Positions 7,135 through 16,130 of a DNA stretch of 64,000 bases are shown piece after piece; position 1 is the first letter of the stretch; the number at the start of each line of letters is the position of its first letter. The notes under the pieces were generated by a model. The model was not told where the DNA came from. It was given only the letters and a program-made list of their open reading frames with translations, and did no database searches. This DNA is from Aminicenans sp964648465 (GTDB lineage: Bacteria; Acidobacteriota; Aminicenantia; Aminicenantales; Aminicenantaceae), in contig CAZYMU010000006.1 in NCBI GenBank assembly GCA_964648465.1, positions 30,484 to 94,483 of the forward strand, read 5' to 3'. The position numbers and the translations under genes were made by a program.

Positions 7135-8982
7135 CTACTGCATACTGGACACAGCATCCCAGTTCAAACTCACTAATTCCACATCCCTGTTTAAAGGAGT
7201 CACGCTGAGCCTGTTATTTCCAACTTTCGTTGTCAACTTCACTGACACAACGCCACCTTCATCCTTAAGGTAATCTTCCCACAAAACTCTCCCGTTAAAT
7301 ACAATAGTGATCAGTGGAGTAGTTTCTGCTTCCCAGTCTCCCTTAAAATGCAGATCTAAAACCATATCTCTTCCATCTAAAACCAGATCCTTTAAAAAAG
7401 TCCTCCCCTTCCTTATCAACGGCCTCCTCACCGAATCTTCCCTCAAACTCAAAATCCCATCTATCTTCTTATTCACCTCTCCCAAATTCTTTTCCTCATT
7501 CAACCGCTCATAATTAACACGCAGTCTCAACAGCACATTCAAGTTTTCAGGCTCAATCTCAAGAGCTTTCTTATAAACTTCCTCTGCATTGTAGATAAAA
7601 TCAACCTTTTGATATGAGTCACCCACAATCCTCAAAAATTCTACATAGTCTTTTTTCTTCTCAGCCGGCACCACAACAAAACTCTTCTCCATCAGCTCCC
7701 ATACTCTCATTATTTCCCTGTACCGGCTTTGCTTGAAGTAAAGCAGAGCCTCAAATGCAAGCTGTTCGAGGTCATCAAACTCCGCACCCAATTTCTCCTT
7801 TATTAAACCCCGTTTCCTGAGATAAGACTCAAGCTCACCACACACAGATGTGCTTTTCTCCATCTCCAGATACTTACGTAGATAACTTTCGACCTCACCA
7901 CTCAACGGTCTACCTTCGGCTATCCTGCATTTTGCAAGCTTCAGATATGCTGATTTCAGCATCTCATCAAGCCCCACACCATCTATCTGCTTCTCACCTT
8001 TAAAGTTCTGGTAGAATCTGATCCTTCCAATTCCATTCACAAAAGATTGATAATGCTTAAAAGCATCTTTCACTTTCAAATAGAGGAAAGCATTTTCTCC
8101 CAAACTATACTCATTCTTTGCTCTCTCAAATTCTAAAAAGTCAACTTTCGCCATGTATTTCTGCCTCTCTTCACGAGAAAGCGATTTCTCACCAAGAAAC
8201 TTTGCATACATCCTGTACGTCTGTATGTCTTCGGGGAGCACTGCATCTATAACATCATAGTCTCTGACATTCATTTCCCAGTTGTGCATCAGGCTTCGAA
8301 GCCTTGCCCTATCTTTACTTTTCATGACTTCCTGCAGAAAATCCAGGGCAAATTCCTTATCCTCTTCGGAAAGAACCGACCATTGAGAAAGAAATATTCT
8401 CCCAACCTCAAAATAAATCTGGCTGTTGTGACCTGCAAGAAGTGCTGCCTTGCGGTATTCTTCAAAGACCTTGCTGTAAAGGCTGCGGTCCACAGAGACA
8501 TTACCACTGCCTCCAGAAGCATCAGTGCGGCTGCTTTCAGGGATATATCCCATATATTGAACTGCCTGAGCATAATTAAAGTGCGCATATTTACTTGCAG
8601 GGTCAAGCCGTATTGACCGCTCATAACTCCGTGCAGCTCTTTGAATATTCTCCGCCATCACAACAACATCATTCAGGCTCTTCACTCCCCTTTCAAAATA
8701 AAGCTTTCCCAATTCATAATAAACAAGCTCATTTAAGGAATAGATTCTTCCTGCTCTTTCCAAAAGCCTGATTTTTCGGCCCTCATCTTCATTTTTCTTT
8801 GCCCTGTAATAAAGATGGGAATTCCAGTAAATCAAAATGCTCAACACTGCTGCAACAGCCAGCATCACAATCCCCAGCACCCTCTTCCAGTTTTTATTAA
8901 AAAAGGCAGCATCAAAAAATGCACCTAGCACCTTTTTTGCCATTTTTTCTACTTCAGAATGGTCTTTTTCTTCATCCTGCAT
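7135..8982 (-). CDS. Membrane-anchored TPR protein
   Basis: About 615 residues from ATG 8982, which has an AGGAGAC ribosome-binding site seven bases upstream; a longer frame to 9051 runs into repeat DNA and is not credible. There is a short acidic cytoplasmic N-terminus, then one transmembrane helix (VLGIVMLAVAAVLSILIYW, about residues 40-58). A long helical region with tetratricopeptide-like repeats follows (for example ASKYAHFNYAQAVQYMGY and YNAEEVYKKALEIEPENLNVL). The last ~90 residues are beta-rich (VLDLHFKGDWEA...ITIVFNGRVLW) and look like a small beta-sandwich. Large TPR proteins with one helix are common scaffolds in exopolysaccharide loci, and its neighbours fit that role. The last codons (AVSSMQ) are encoded by repeat-like DNA. 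Confidence 0.75.
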   Translation of the reverse strand: MQDEEKDHSEVEKMAKKVLGAFFDAAFFNKNWKRVLGIVMLAVAAVLSILIYWNSHLYYRAKKNEDEGRKIRLLERAGRIYSLNELVYYELGKLYFERGVKSLNDVVVMAENIQRAARSYERSIRLDPASKYAHFNYAQAVQYMGYIPESSRTDASGGSGNVSVDRSLYSKVFEEYRKAALLAGHNSQIYFEVGRIFLSQWSVLSEEDKEFALDFLQEVMKSKDRARLRSLMHNWEMNVRDYDVIDAVLPEDIQTYRMYAKFLGEKSLSREERQKYMAKVDFLEFERAKNEYSLGENAFLYLKVKDAFKHYQSFVNGIGRIRFYQNFKGEKQIDGVGLDEMLKSAYLKLAKCRIAEGRPLSGEVESYLRKYLEMEKSTSVCGELESYLRKRGLIKEKLGAEFDDLEQLAFEALLYFKQSRYREIMRVWELMEKSFVVVPAEKKKDYVEFLRIVGDSYQKVDFIYNAEEVYKKALEIEPENLNVLLRLRVNYERLNEEKNLGEVNKKIDGILSLREDSVRRPLIRKGRTFLKDLVLDGRDMVLDLHFKGDWEAETTPLITIVFNGRVLWEDYLKDEGGVVSVKLTTKVGNNRLSVTPLNRDVELVSLNWDAVSSMQ

Positions 8983-9025
8983 ATTGTCTCCTGTTTTTTG
9001 GCTACCTATTGCCCACTGAAAAACT

Positions 9026-9049
9026 GTACCTGGTGTACGCACCTGGCAC
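9026..9049. repeat. Doubled GGTACC-type palindrome
   Basis: TGTACCTGGTGTAC followed directly by GCACCTGGCAC, a doubled and degenerate member of the dispersed family, upstream of the TPR gene. Confidence 0.55.
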
Positions 9050-9140
9050 ATTTTTCACTACCTATCTTCTTTTATTCGTTTTTGTTTTCCCCCGCCAACT
9101 GCCTCCTGGTCTAAATGCCTCTTCTTGCCCCCAAAAAGGC

Positions 9141-9165
9141 GGTTCATCACGATAATCCGTACTTT
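9141..9165 (+). repeat. ISL3 inverted repeat (transposase 3' side)
   Basis: 25 bp, exact reverse complement of 10422-10446. The transposase stop codon (9147-9149) lies inside it. Confidence 0.93.
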
Positions 9166-10349
9166 TTAGTATGCAGGTTGTATATTTTTAGCATAAAGTA
9201 ATCCAGGTCACGGTAACCATAGGCCATGCGTTTGATAACTTTGATGCGGTTATTAATTCCCTCGACCTTGGCAGTGGAGATGGGGAAGTAGAAATAGTTA
9301 AGTATACCGGCTATATGCCTGCGCATCTTTCTGGCGAAACGGACCAGCTGTATTATCCCTGAGCTGAGAGCTTTGCGGATCCAGTCATTGAAGAACCTCT
9401 CGGCCTGGCTTCTGGTAGGTAGTTTCCAGAGTCTACGCAGATCCTCTTTAAGCACATAGGCGATATACAGGGGGCGGTTTATGTTCAGGAGTTGCGATAG
9501 CTTCTCCTGAGCGGATAGAGACAGCTTTTCCTGCCCTCTCAGCAGCAGGTAGCGGGAACCTTTAATGATTTTCCCCTGTGCTTGACCTTCCAGTTTTTTA
9601 TATTCCTCAACCCGGATCTCATTTAATTTCCTGGAGTAATCAGCCAGGATATGAAAAGCATCGTAAACCAGTGGGATACCCCGATAATACAGTCTTACAG
9701 CTCGGGCAAAAGGCGGCCACATATCCATAGCTATTGCCCGGGGCCGAACTCCAATACGCTTCAAGCGGCGAAAGAACGGTGCTACACTCTCGACCCTGCG
9801 CCCCTGTCCTACATAGACCACTCTTCCGCTTTGAAGATTCACTATGACGGACAGATAGCGATGGCCACGCCGGACGCTCACTTCATCGATTCCAAGGTAT
9901 CTCAGTTCCCTCAAGTCTTTGGCCCTCGGTAGGTTCCTCTTCAACCGTTTGCTGTCAATCTCTTTGATCGTGGACCAGTGGAGACCCGTATACTGGGATA
10001 CATCCCGGACAGTCATTACAGAGCAAAGATCCATCACATAATTTTCCATAGAGTGAGTATAATGTTTTTTCCTCTCTGCAATCATCAGGTTCTCAAATCG
10101 TGTCTGCCGGCAGTTACGGCAGTAAAATCTCCTCATCTTGATAACAGCATATACCGGCTTGCGGCCGATGGGTAAAGTCCGCAGCCTCCTCCAGCAATAA
10201 CCTCTTTGGATTACCTTATAGGACTTACAATAAAAACAGCGCTTCTTGGCCCGAACCATATACAGGTATATGGCTCCTCCTTTAATTCGCATCCGTAAAT
10301 GATGATAGCCATAAAGGCCTAAGGCATGATAAAACAATGATTGGGACAT
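9147..10349 (-). CDS. ISL3 family transposase
   Basis: A 400-residue DDE transposase. The N-terminus has a zinc-ribbon of CxxC pairs (CFYC at about 37 and CRNC at about 77) followed by a helix-turn-helix. The catalytic domain carries LGIDEVSVRRGHRYLSVIV (first Asp), AIAMDMWPPFARAV (second Asp) and, near the end, YFPISTAKVEGINNRIKVIKR (Glu). The length and motif order are those of ISL3-family (DDE_Tnp_ISL3) proteins. The stop codon lies in the inverted repeat, as in compact insertion sequences. No frame damage is seen. Confidence 0.95.
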   Translation of the reverse strand: MSQSLFYHALGLYGYHHLRMRIKGGAIYLYMVRAKKRCFYCKSYKVIQRGYCWRRLRTLPIGRKPVYAVIKMRRFYCRNCRQTRFENLMIAERKKHYTHSMENYVMDLCSVMTVRDVSQYTGLHWSTIKEIDSKRLKRNLPRAKDLRELRYLGIDEVSVRRGHRYLSVIVNLQSGRVVYVGQGRRVESVAPFFRRLKRIGVRPRAIAMDMWPPFARAVRLYYRGIPLVYDAFHILADYSRKLNEIRVEEYKKLEGQAQGKIIKGSRYLLLRGQEKLSLSAQEKLSQLLNINRPLYIAYVLKEDLRRLWKLPTRSQAERFFNDWIRKALSSGIIQLVRFARKMRRHIAGILNYFYFPISTAKVEGINNRIKVIKRMAYGYRDLDYFMLKIYNLHTKKYGLS

Positions 10350-10421
10350 CGGTTTTTCCTCCTTTTTTAAACTAAAATCTTATTGAGGAATTTAATACGA
10401 TGTCCCCTCTCTCGTCAACCT

Positions 10422-10446
10422 AAAGTACGGATTATCGTGATGAACC
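10422..10446 (-). repeat. ISL3 inverted repeat (transposase 5' side)
   Basis: 25 bp, exact reverse complement of 9141-9165, followed by the AAAAAGGC target duplication. Confidence 0.93.
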
Positions 10447-10449
10447 AAA

Positions 10450-10621
10450 AAGGCATGATTAAGGCCTTATTTTCGCTCAAATTTAGGTTAATCACTTTAA
10501 TATGTGTGAGTTAGCTCGGTCTGACCCCCGATTCTAAGGCATGATTAAGGCCTTTTTTTGATCAAATATAATGTTAATCACTTTAATATGTGTTAGCTAG
10601 GTCGGTCTGACCCCCGATTCT
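10450..10621. repeat. Two 86-bp tandem direct repeats ending in GGTCTGACCCCCGATTCT
   Basis: Copies at 10450-10535 and 10536-10621 have the same length and start (AAGGCATGATTAAGGCCT). Each ends in GGTCTGACCCCCGATTCT, with scattered differences in the middle. The ISL3 target duplication overlaps the start of the first copy. The end of the second copy encodes the last residues (PESGVRPT) of the O-antigen ligase-like protein. GGTCTGACCCC-type ends are common in small REP-like elements. Confidence 0.85.
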
Positions 10622-12315
10622 GGTTTTTGTTTTTTACTGCCTGCTGCAGATTGATTTTTCCCTGCCAAATGCCTACTGCCTCCTGGTCTTTTCCGGTAAA
10701 ATGCAATAACTACACTCAGAGAAAGCACCACGCTGAACAGAAGCATATTCGCTGGAATATGCAGGTTAAAGTCCCCGATGCTGTGAAGCAGTATCAGGAC
10801 AATCGCAATCATCCCTCCAAGCGCAAGCCCTTTCACATCAGGACGCTGCCTATCCTTCCACACAATAAAAGTCTTTACCAGCACAAACAAAATGCCGCCC
10901 AGAAGCAACGCCATGCCAAGCCACCCGACTTCGCTAAGATACTCCAGGTAGTCATTGTGTGCATGGGCAAAATGTCTTGTGCCTTTCCAGTTTTCCTCAT
11001 AAGCAGGATAAACCGCTCCAAAAGTCCCAAGCCCGCTTCCAAACAAAGGATAATCCGCACTTATCCCCACTGTATTCGCCCAGACAACCGGCCGCCCTTC
11101 GGCAAGCACCTTATCCAGTGCAAACCTTTCAACTGTGGCGCTAATCCCCATATACAGAGAAATAAAAATAATGGCCAGAAACGTTAGCTTTAAAAATCCC
11201 TCTGACCATTTCTGCCTGTACATTATCCTCCCGGAATAAAGCCCTGCCAGGCCGAAAAACAGAATAAAAGCAAAAACCACAAGAAAAACTCCAGAGCGAG
11301 AACGTGAGAAGATAATTGCCATTGCCATAACAATAACGCCTATCGTAAGAAGCATATTCCTGTAGAATCCCTTCTCGGATAGCCGCAGCAGCTTATCCCT
11401 CCATTTTAATCCGGCCAATGAAAAGATATCGACCTGCGCAATAATCAACCCGATAGTCAGCGGGATCAACATCTCAAGATAGCCCGAAAGATGGTTCCTG
11501 TTGACAAAAGTTCCTGTTACACAATCTAAACTATATAATTTTTTATAAAATAATATATGAGCATCCTCCCTCGAAAGTTCTATAAACCCGTAAACAGCCT
11601 GAAAAACACCCATCCCAACAAGCGTGTAGACAATTCTCATTATCTGTTTGCGTGTCCTTATAGTCTTTACAATGAGAAAACCCAGAAGGAAATATGCAAG
11701 AAGTTCTATCCCCTGCTTTACAGTTTGCGATGGTACCAATGAAAGGCTCATGAATTTTATTTTTGAAAAACCGGCAGAAAAAGATTCCTGAAAAGTATAT
11801 GTCCCGGGAGCTAAAATCTTAACCAGAAACTTAGGCCATGGAAAGACCTGAACGAAAAGCAGCACAAAAAACCCTATGAAAAGATATTTCGGCCACTTAA
11901 GCGCAAGAGAAAGCTCCTCATTCATCCCGGGCTTTTTCTTCATCAGGATATAAGCTCCCATCATCGAAAACACAGCAAGCTCTATGATCAGTACTGTCCA
12001 CTCATACACAGATCCTGCAGCAAGCGGAGTCCATACAATCAATGCCAGTATCCCCCACTCAATCACTTTACTGCACCGCTTATCACGCAAGGATAGTTTT
12101 GGTATTTGATCTTTTGTCTCTAAACTTTTAGTTTTTTCCGATTTGCTCCTAATTCCTATCTTCTTACTCCTTGTTGATTTTGGCATTAAGCTTTGAGTTT
12201 CGATTTTTGAATCTTTAGTTACCACCGCATCATGGTCTGCAATCAATGGCTCATGGTTACCTGTTTTAGGTTTTACCTTTTCCGTTTTCTTCTTGATTTT
12301 TATCCTATATTTCAT
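10597..12315 (-). CDS. O-antigen ligase / Wzy-like polymerase (Wzy_C domain)
   Basis: A 572-residue integral membrane protein with about ten to twelve hydrophobic helices. A long periplasmic loop contains the Wzy_C signature region HAHNDYLEYLSEVGWLG (about residues 445-461). Such proteins ligate or polymerise undecaprenyl-linked glycans in the periplasm. The N-terminal ~80 residues are an unusual, strongly charged extension rich in Lys and Ser before the first helix, with no family counterpart I recognise. The C-terminal tail after the last helix runs into repeat DNA. It is the gene downstream of the Wzc-like kinase and the outer-membrane barrel, so it is probably the polymerase or ligase of this locus. 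Confidence 0.83.
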   Translation of the reverse strand: MKYRIKIKKKTEKVKPKTGNHEPLIADHDAVVTKDSKIETQSLMPKSTRSKKIGIRSKSEKTKSLETKDQIPKLSLRDKRCSKVIEWGILALIVWTPLAAGSVYEWTVLIIELAVFSMMGAYILMKKKPGMNEELSLALKWPKYLFIGFFVLLFVQVFPWPKFLVKILAPGTYTFQESFSAGFSKIKFMSLSLVPSQTVKQGIELLAYFLLGFLIVKTIRTRKQIMRIVYTLVGMGVFQAVYGFIELSREDAHILFYKKLYSLDCVTGTFVNRNHLSGYLEMLIPLTIGLIIAQVDIFSLAGLKWRDKLLRLSEKGFYRNMLLTIGVIVMAMAIIFSRSRSGVFLVVFAFILFFGLAGLYSGRIMYRQKWSEGFLKLTFLAIIFISLYMGISATVERFALDKVLAEGRPVVWANTVGISADYPLFGSGLGTFGAVYPAYEENWKGTRHFAHAHNDYLEYLSEVGWLGMALLLGGILFVLVKTFIVWKDRQRPDVKGLALGGMIAIVLILLHSIGDFNLHIPANMLLFSVVLSLSVVIAFYRKRPGGSRHLAGKNQSAAGSKKQKPESGVRPT

Positions 12316-12388
12316 CGTTCTGCCTTCTGACTAAATTTTGAAATAACCCAAGAAAGATTAGTCAATGGATTAAGCGACATTAAAAGAT

Positions 12389-14710
12389 TTAGCCTTTCCC
12401 CTCCTCATCATCACTCCCGTAATAACGCCTGTATCTATAATATTTACTGTAACCCTTGTAATATCCGGAATAATCACCACGCCTGCTTACCTTTGCTTCA
12501 TTAAAAAGAACACCTATAATATTTCCCTTTGCCTTCTTCAGCTCTTCGACTCCACTCACAAACGTCTTATTTGTGGTCTTTCCTGCCTCAATAACATATA
12601 CAGCACTATCCACAATCGATGCGAGAATAACCCCATCTATTACTGCCAGCACAGGCGGTGAATCAAGCATAATCACATCAAAGCCCCTCTTCATCTCATC
12701 CAGCATCAGCTTCATCTTCTGCGAATTAAGAAGCTCCGATGGGTTCGGCGGAATCGGACCGCTGGGAATAATCCAGATATTTTCAATCTCAGTCTTCTTC
12801 ACAGCATCCTCGATAGGGACTTTTCCTGTCAGATACCCGCTCAATCCACCTGTATTCTTAACATTGAATATCCGGTGAAGCCTGGGCTTCCGCATATCCG
12901 AATCCACAACCAGCACCCTCTGATTAAGCTGGGCAAAAGCTACTGCCATATTTGCCGCAGTAACTGTTTTTCCCTCACTCGGAAGGCTGCTTAAAAACAC
13001 AATCGTCTTTGGAGGGCTCTCTGCATGAGATAACAATATAGATGTCCTTATAGTCCTGTAGTCCTCAGAAAGATAAAACCTTGGATGAAGATGATTCACA
13101 AGCTCGATCTCTTTTATTTCAGGCAGAGTTGCTGCATCTTTCCCAGGATTATCCTCTCCGTAAGAGCCATAAGAATTATATCCTGAATAATACCCGTATC
13201 TCTTTTTCGACTTCATGCCTTCAGGTGGAAGATAAGGAATAACACCAAGCGACGGAAGCCCTGTGAGCTTTTCCACATCCTCAGGCCCTTTTACCGTATT
13301 ATCAAGATACTCAAGTACAAAACAGAGACCCACACCGCCCATAATACCAACTAGAAGAGCAAGTATGAGATTCATCTTCTTCTTAGGCGATACCGGATCC
13401 TTCGGCACCTTTGCCCTGTCAATGATGCTTACATAGCTTGTCTTCAGTCCTCCGAGCCTTGCAGAGACCTGCGTCTCGCTCTGCCTTGAAACAAGGGATT
13501 CAAGAAGCTTTCGCTTGTTTTCAACCTCGATCCTTATGCTGTTATAGAGAATCGCATTAGAATTCATTTGAATAACATCCGTTTTCTGCTGCTCAAGCAG
13601 CCGCTTCAGTGATGATTCTCTTTTCAAAGCAGAATTATATTCAGACTCAGCAGCATCCACAGCCTTATTAATCTCGCTCCTGAGTTCACCCTTCATGTTG
13701 TCAAGCTTTGCTTTAAGGCTTATCATCTCGGGATAGTCAGCTTTAAAGATCTTTCTTTTCTCTTCATACTCGTTTTTCATGCCTGCATAGTCGGTTTTAA
13801 GGTCTTGAATCAGTTTATTGTTTATGTACTGCGGCAGAGAATCCACGCTTAAATCTCGCAGTTCCCTGTAAGCCGATTCTTTGTTTATCCTGTCAATCTG
13901 CGACTGTGTGAAAGCCTGGTTTAAGTCGGCAAACTTACTGACTGCTGTACTCTCTTTGTCACTTAAAAAGAAAAGCTCCTTCTCTTTGCCGTATTTCTGG
14001 AGTTCACGTTCTTTTGCAGCCAGGTCTTCCCTGAGGTTTGCAATCTGTTCGCTCAAAAAGTCAGAAGCCTGCTGTGTTGTCTCGTATTTCTTCTCAATCG
14101 AAAAGCTTATGAATTCATCGGCCAGAGTATTCACTATCTCTGCGGCCAATACCGGATACTCTGATTTATAGCTTACTTCTACCAACTTGGTCTCCCTGAT
14201 GGGAGAAACATCTATTTCATCCTGGATCATTTCAATAATTTCAGAATTAGGATCCATGAGAGAGGCAAGAGACTCTTCGCCTTCTTCAGCTTTTTTCTTA
14301 CGGGTTATCCATTTCAATGTAATGAAATTTTTAAATCCTGAGATAAAACTATTTTTCTTCTCATCCTCACTGAACTCAGGTCTCGAGAGAAGATTCATCT
14401 TAGTTACTACTCTATCTGTCAGTGATTCACTCTGAAGAAGCCTTAGCTGTGTGTTGAAAAATCTTAAATCAGTCCTACCCACTCGGTAGCCGAATTCATC
14501 TTCTATACTCATCATCTTTGCGCTCTCATCCTCGATGAGCAGGGTTGCTTTTGCCTGATACTTTGGAGTTGCTGTAAATGTACGGATGCCAACCAACACA
14601 ATCACAATAGCTGCAAACAGTAAAAGCACTCCTTTTCTTTTTACAATGACTCTCCAGTATTCGAGTAAATCAACATTTTCTTCTGTATCTCTCTCATCCA
14701 CAAAATCCAT
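12389..14710 (-). CDS. Polysaccharide co-polymerase with tyrosine autokinase domain (Wzc/GumC-Etk type)
   Basis: A 773-residue protein. It has an N-terminal Wzz domain with a first transmembrane helix (GVLLLFAAIVIVLVGIRTF, about 28-46). A long periplasmic coiled-coil follows, then a second helix (LILALLVGIMGGVGLCFVLEY) preceded by the DPVSPKK proline motif. The C-terminal BY-kinase domain has Walker A SLPSEGKT (about 575-582), Walker A' VLVVDSDMRKPR and Walker B VIMLDSPP. The tail has nine tyrosines in about 20 residues (GDYSGYYKGYSKYYRYRRYY), the usual autophosphorylation cluster. It controls chain length and export at the inner membrane. The start has an AGGAGAAAGG ribosome-binding site. 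It lies next to the predicted outer-membrane barrel. Confidence 0.93.
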   Translation of the reverse strand: MDFVDERDTEENVDLLEYWRVIVKRKGVLLLFAAIVIVLVGIRTFTATPKYQAKATLLIEDESAKMMSIEDEFGYRVGRTDLRFFNTQLRLLQSESLTDRVVTKMNLLSRPEFSEDEKKNSFISGFKNFITLKWITRKKKAEEGEESLASLMDPNSEIIEMIQDEIDVSPIRETKLVEVSYKSEYPVLAAEIVNTLADEFISFSIEKKYETTQQASDFLSEQIANLREDLAAKERELQKYGKEKELFFLSDKESTAVSKFADLNQAFTQSQIDRINKESAYRELRDLSVDSLPQYINNKLIQDLKTDYAGMKNEYEEKRKIFKADYPEMISLKAKLDNMKGELRSEINKAVDAAESEYNSALKRESSLKRLLEQQKTDVIQMNSNAILYNSIRIEVENKRKLLESLVSRQSETQVSARLGGLKTSYVSIIDRAKVPKDPVSPKKKMNLILALLVGIMGGVGLCFVLEYLDNTVKGPEDVEKLTGLPSLGVIPYLPPEGMKSKKRYGYYSGYNSYGSYGEDNPGKDAATLPEIKEIELVNHLHPRFYLSEDYRTIRTSILLSHAESPPKTIVFLSSLPSEGKTVTAANMAVAFAQLNQRVLVVDSDMRKPRLHRIFNVKNTGGLSGYLTGKVPIEDAVKKTEIENIWIIPSGPIPPNPSELLNSQKMKLMLDEMKRGFDVIMLDSPPVLAVIDGVILASIVDSAVYVIEAGKTTNKTFVSGVEELKKAKGNIIGVLFNEAKVSRRGDYSGYYKGYSKYYRYRRYYGSDDEEGKG

Positions 14711-14742
14711 AACCTTTCTCCTGATATATTTTTTTTGCTGAC

Positions 14743-16002
14743 TTAAAAATCGTATGTTAAATATCCCCCAACAAACATCCTATCCCTGTTTGCCCAGTAA
14801 TAATTCGAATCCCTGCTCCACCAGCTAACATTAATCCCAATACCAGTATTCCTTACGACTCTGAAAACAAAACCCACTGTGTGGGTTTTGTATATATCTT
14901 TTCTCTTTCTCTCCTCATAACTCCCATCTGGCATTAATGTCATCATTGGCTCGGGATACCGTCCTTCTCCATAATTATAATTGTAATCAATACGTAAAAA
15001 CCTGGTTAAATAAAACGATATTCCCCCAACATATCTATCGCTTATATAATAGACGCTGTTTGTCCAGTATGAAAACGGGCAGTCCCTACTGTACTGTCCT
15101 CGAAATCCAAACCGCCACACTCTGTACTCAACGCTTGTATTGCCGACAAGTCCAGAAAAACCCTGCCTCTCTTCAGTCCTTGGAATAAGCTTCTTATATC
15201 CAAGTGAAATGGTCCCTCTTACATTTCCCAAAAGCGGAAACCTTATGCCTGCATAACTCTGGTAAGAATATGAATCCCTCCAGCGGTAATCAACATCTTC
15301 AAAATTATATTCTGTATAACCCTCTCTTAGAAAAAAGAAGGTCTCAGAAAAAATCCTGTAATAAAACTCAAAATTAGCATTCTTCTCTTTCCTGTTCAAA
15401 AGCCTTGACAGATAAATCTCCTCCCCAGGCATTGTAATATCTTCGTAGGAAATTCTCCCTGATGAAACAGTAAGCCCAAAAGATGTCCCCCTTGCTGTCT
15501 CATAAAATAAGCTTCCATTATAAGCTTCTCTATGCTCATTTGCTCTTACATCGAATTCACTCGTAGCCCGTCTTCTTCTATTGCTGTAAGAATACCCTCC
15601 TCCAGCAACAAACCTGCTAAGCAGCAGCAGTTTAAACGAAGGACTCAATGAGTTATTCCAGCGCCTTTCCCTACTCTGCTTTACATAGTAAACATATTCC
15701 GGATTTTCTGAAAAAGATAGAATCAGATAATTACGAAAAAGAAGATAAGTCCTTATCTCAGGAGAAAATGTGGCCGTATAATCAGAAACAGGTTCTCTTT
15801 CCTCCATCTGATAGTATACATTATCATCATAGCCAATATCTCTGAATTGAATCCTCGGATAGATTCTGAATGGACCAATCTTCCAGCGCGCATTCTCTGT
15901 AATCCACCTCAACTCCGAAGAAAATGTCCTGTACGACTGCCCAAACACACTTGAAACTGCAATAAGGAAAAATATAGAAATAACAATTATTGTCTTTTTC
16001 AT
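14743..16002 (-). CDS. Outer-membrane beta-barrel protein of the polysaccharide locus
   Basis: A 419-residue protein with a clear signal peptide (MKKTIIVISIFFLIAVSSVFGQ, cut near residue 21). A long series of alternating aromatic beta-strands follows, and the last residue is phenylalanine (GGYLTYDF), the standard barrel-assembly signal. It resembles the outer-membrane barrel (BBP2/TIGR-type) proteins found beside Wzc-like kinases in exosortase-type loci. It is 32 bp upstream of the kinase gene on the same strand, so it may be the outer-membrane secretin or anchor for the polymer. No polysaccharide-export (Poly_export/Wza) protein is visible in the window. Confidence 0.78.
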   Translation of the reverse strand: MKKTIIVISIFFLIAVSSVFGQSYRTFSSELRWITENARWKIGPFRIYPRIQFRDIGYDDNVYYQMEEREPVSDYTATFSPEIRTYLLFRNYLILSFSENPEYVYYVKQSRERRWNNSLSPSFKLLLLSRFVAGGGYSYSNRRRRATSEFDVRANEHREAYNGSLFYETARGTSFGLTVSSGRISYEDITMPGEEIYLSRLLNRKEKNANFEFYYRIFSETFFFLREGYTEYNFEDVDYRWRDSYSYQSYAGIRFPLLGNVRGTISLGYKKLIPRTEERQGFSGLVGNTSVEYRVWRFGFRGQYSRDCPFSYWTNSVYYISDRYVGGISFYLTRFLRIDYNYNYGEGRYPEPMMTLMPDGSYEERKRKDIYKTHTVGFVFRVVRNTGIGINVSWWSRDSNYYWANRDRMFVGGYLTYDF

Positions 16003-16130
16003 CCTAACAACACCTCTTTTTTCAGCATATGATTATTCGGTTTCTCGGCATTATATCAATTATTTCATATTTTTTCAGTATATAAATTTATCGCTAGCCC
16101 TCATAAATGATTCAAATTAATGTGACTTAT

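Larger units (their letters stand above)
9141..10446 (-). mobile_element. Complete ISL3-family insertion sequence
   Basis: A 1306-bp element. Perfect 25-bp inverted ends lie at 9141-9165 and 10422-10446 (outer bases GGTTCATCACGATAATCCGT). Directly outside the ends is an 8-bp direct repeat AAAAAGGC (9133-9140 and 10447-10454), the size expected for an ISL3 target duplication. One transposase fills the inside. Intact ends, intact duplication and an open transposase frame mean a recent, probably still mobile copy. It landed at the start of an 86-bp tandem repeat. Confidence 0.95.

Noticed and set aside
7135..9051. A longer start for the TPR gene at 9051
   Set aside because: The extra residues are encoded by GGTACC-type repeat DNA; ATG 8982 has a strong ribosome-binding site.
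10627..11187. 186-residue plus-strand frame
   Set aside because: It is antisense to the O-antigen ligase-like gene; the composition (many His, Gln and Pro) is that of a shadow frame.
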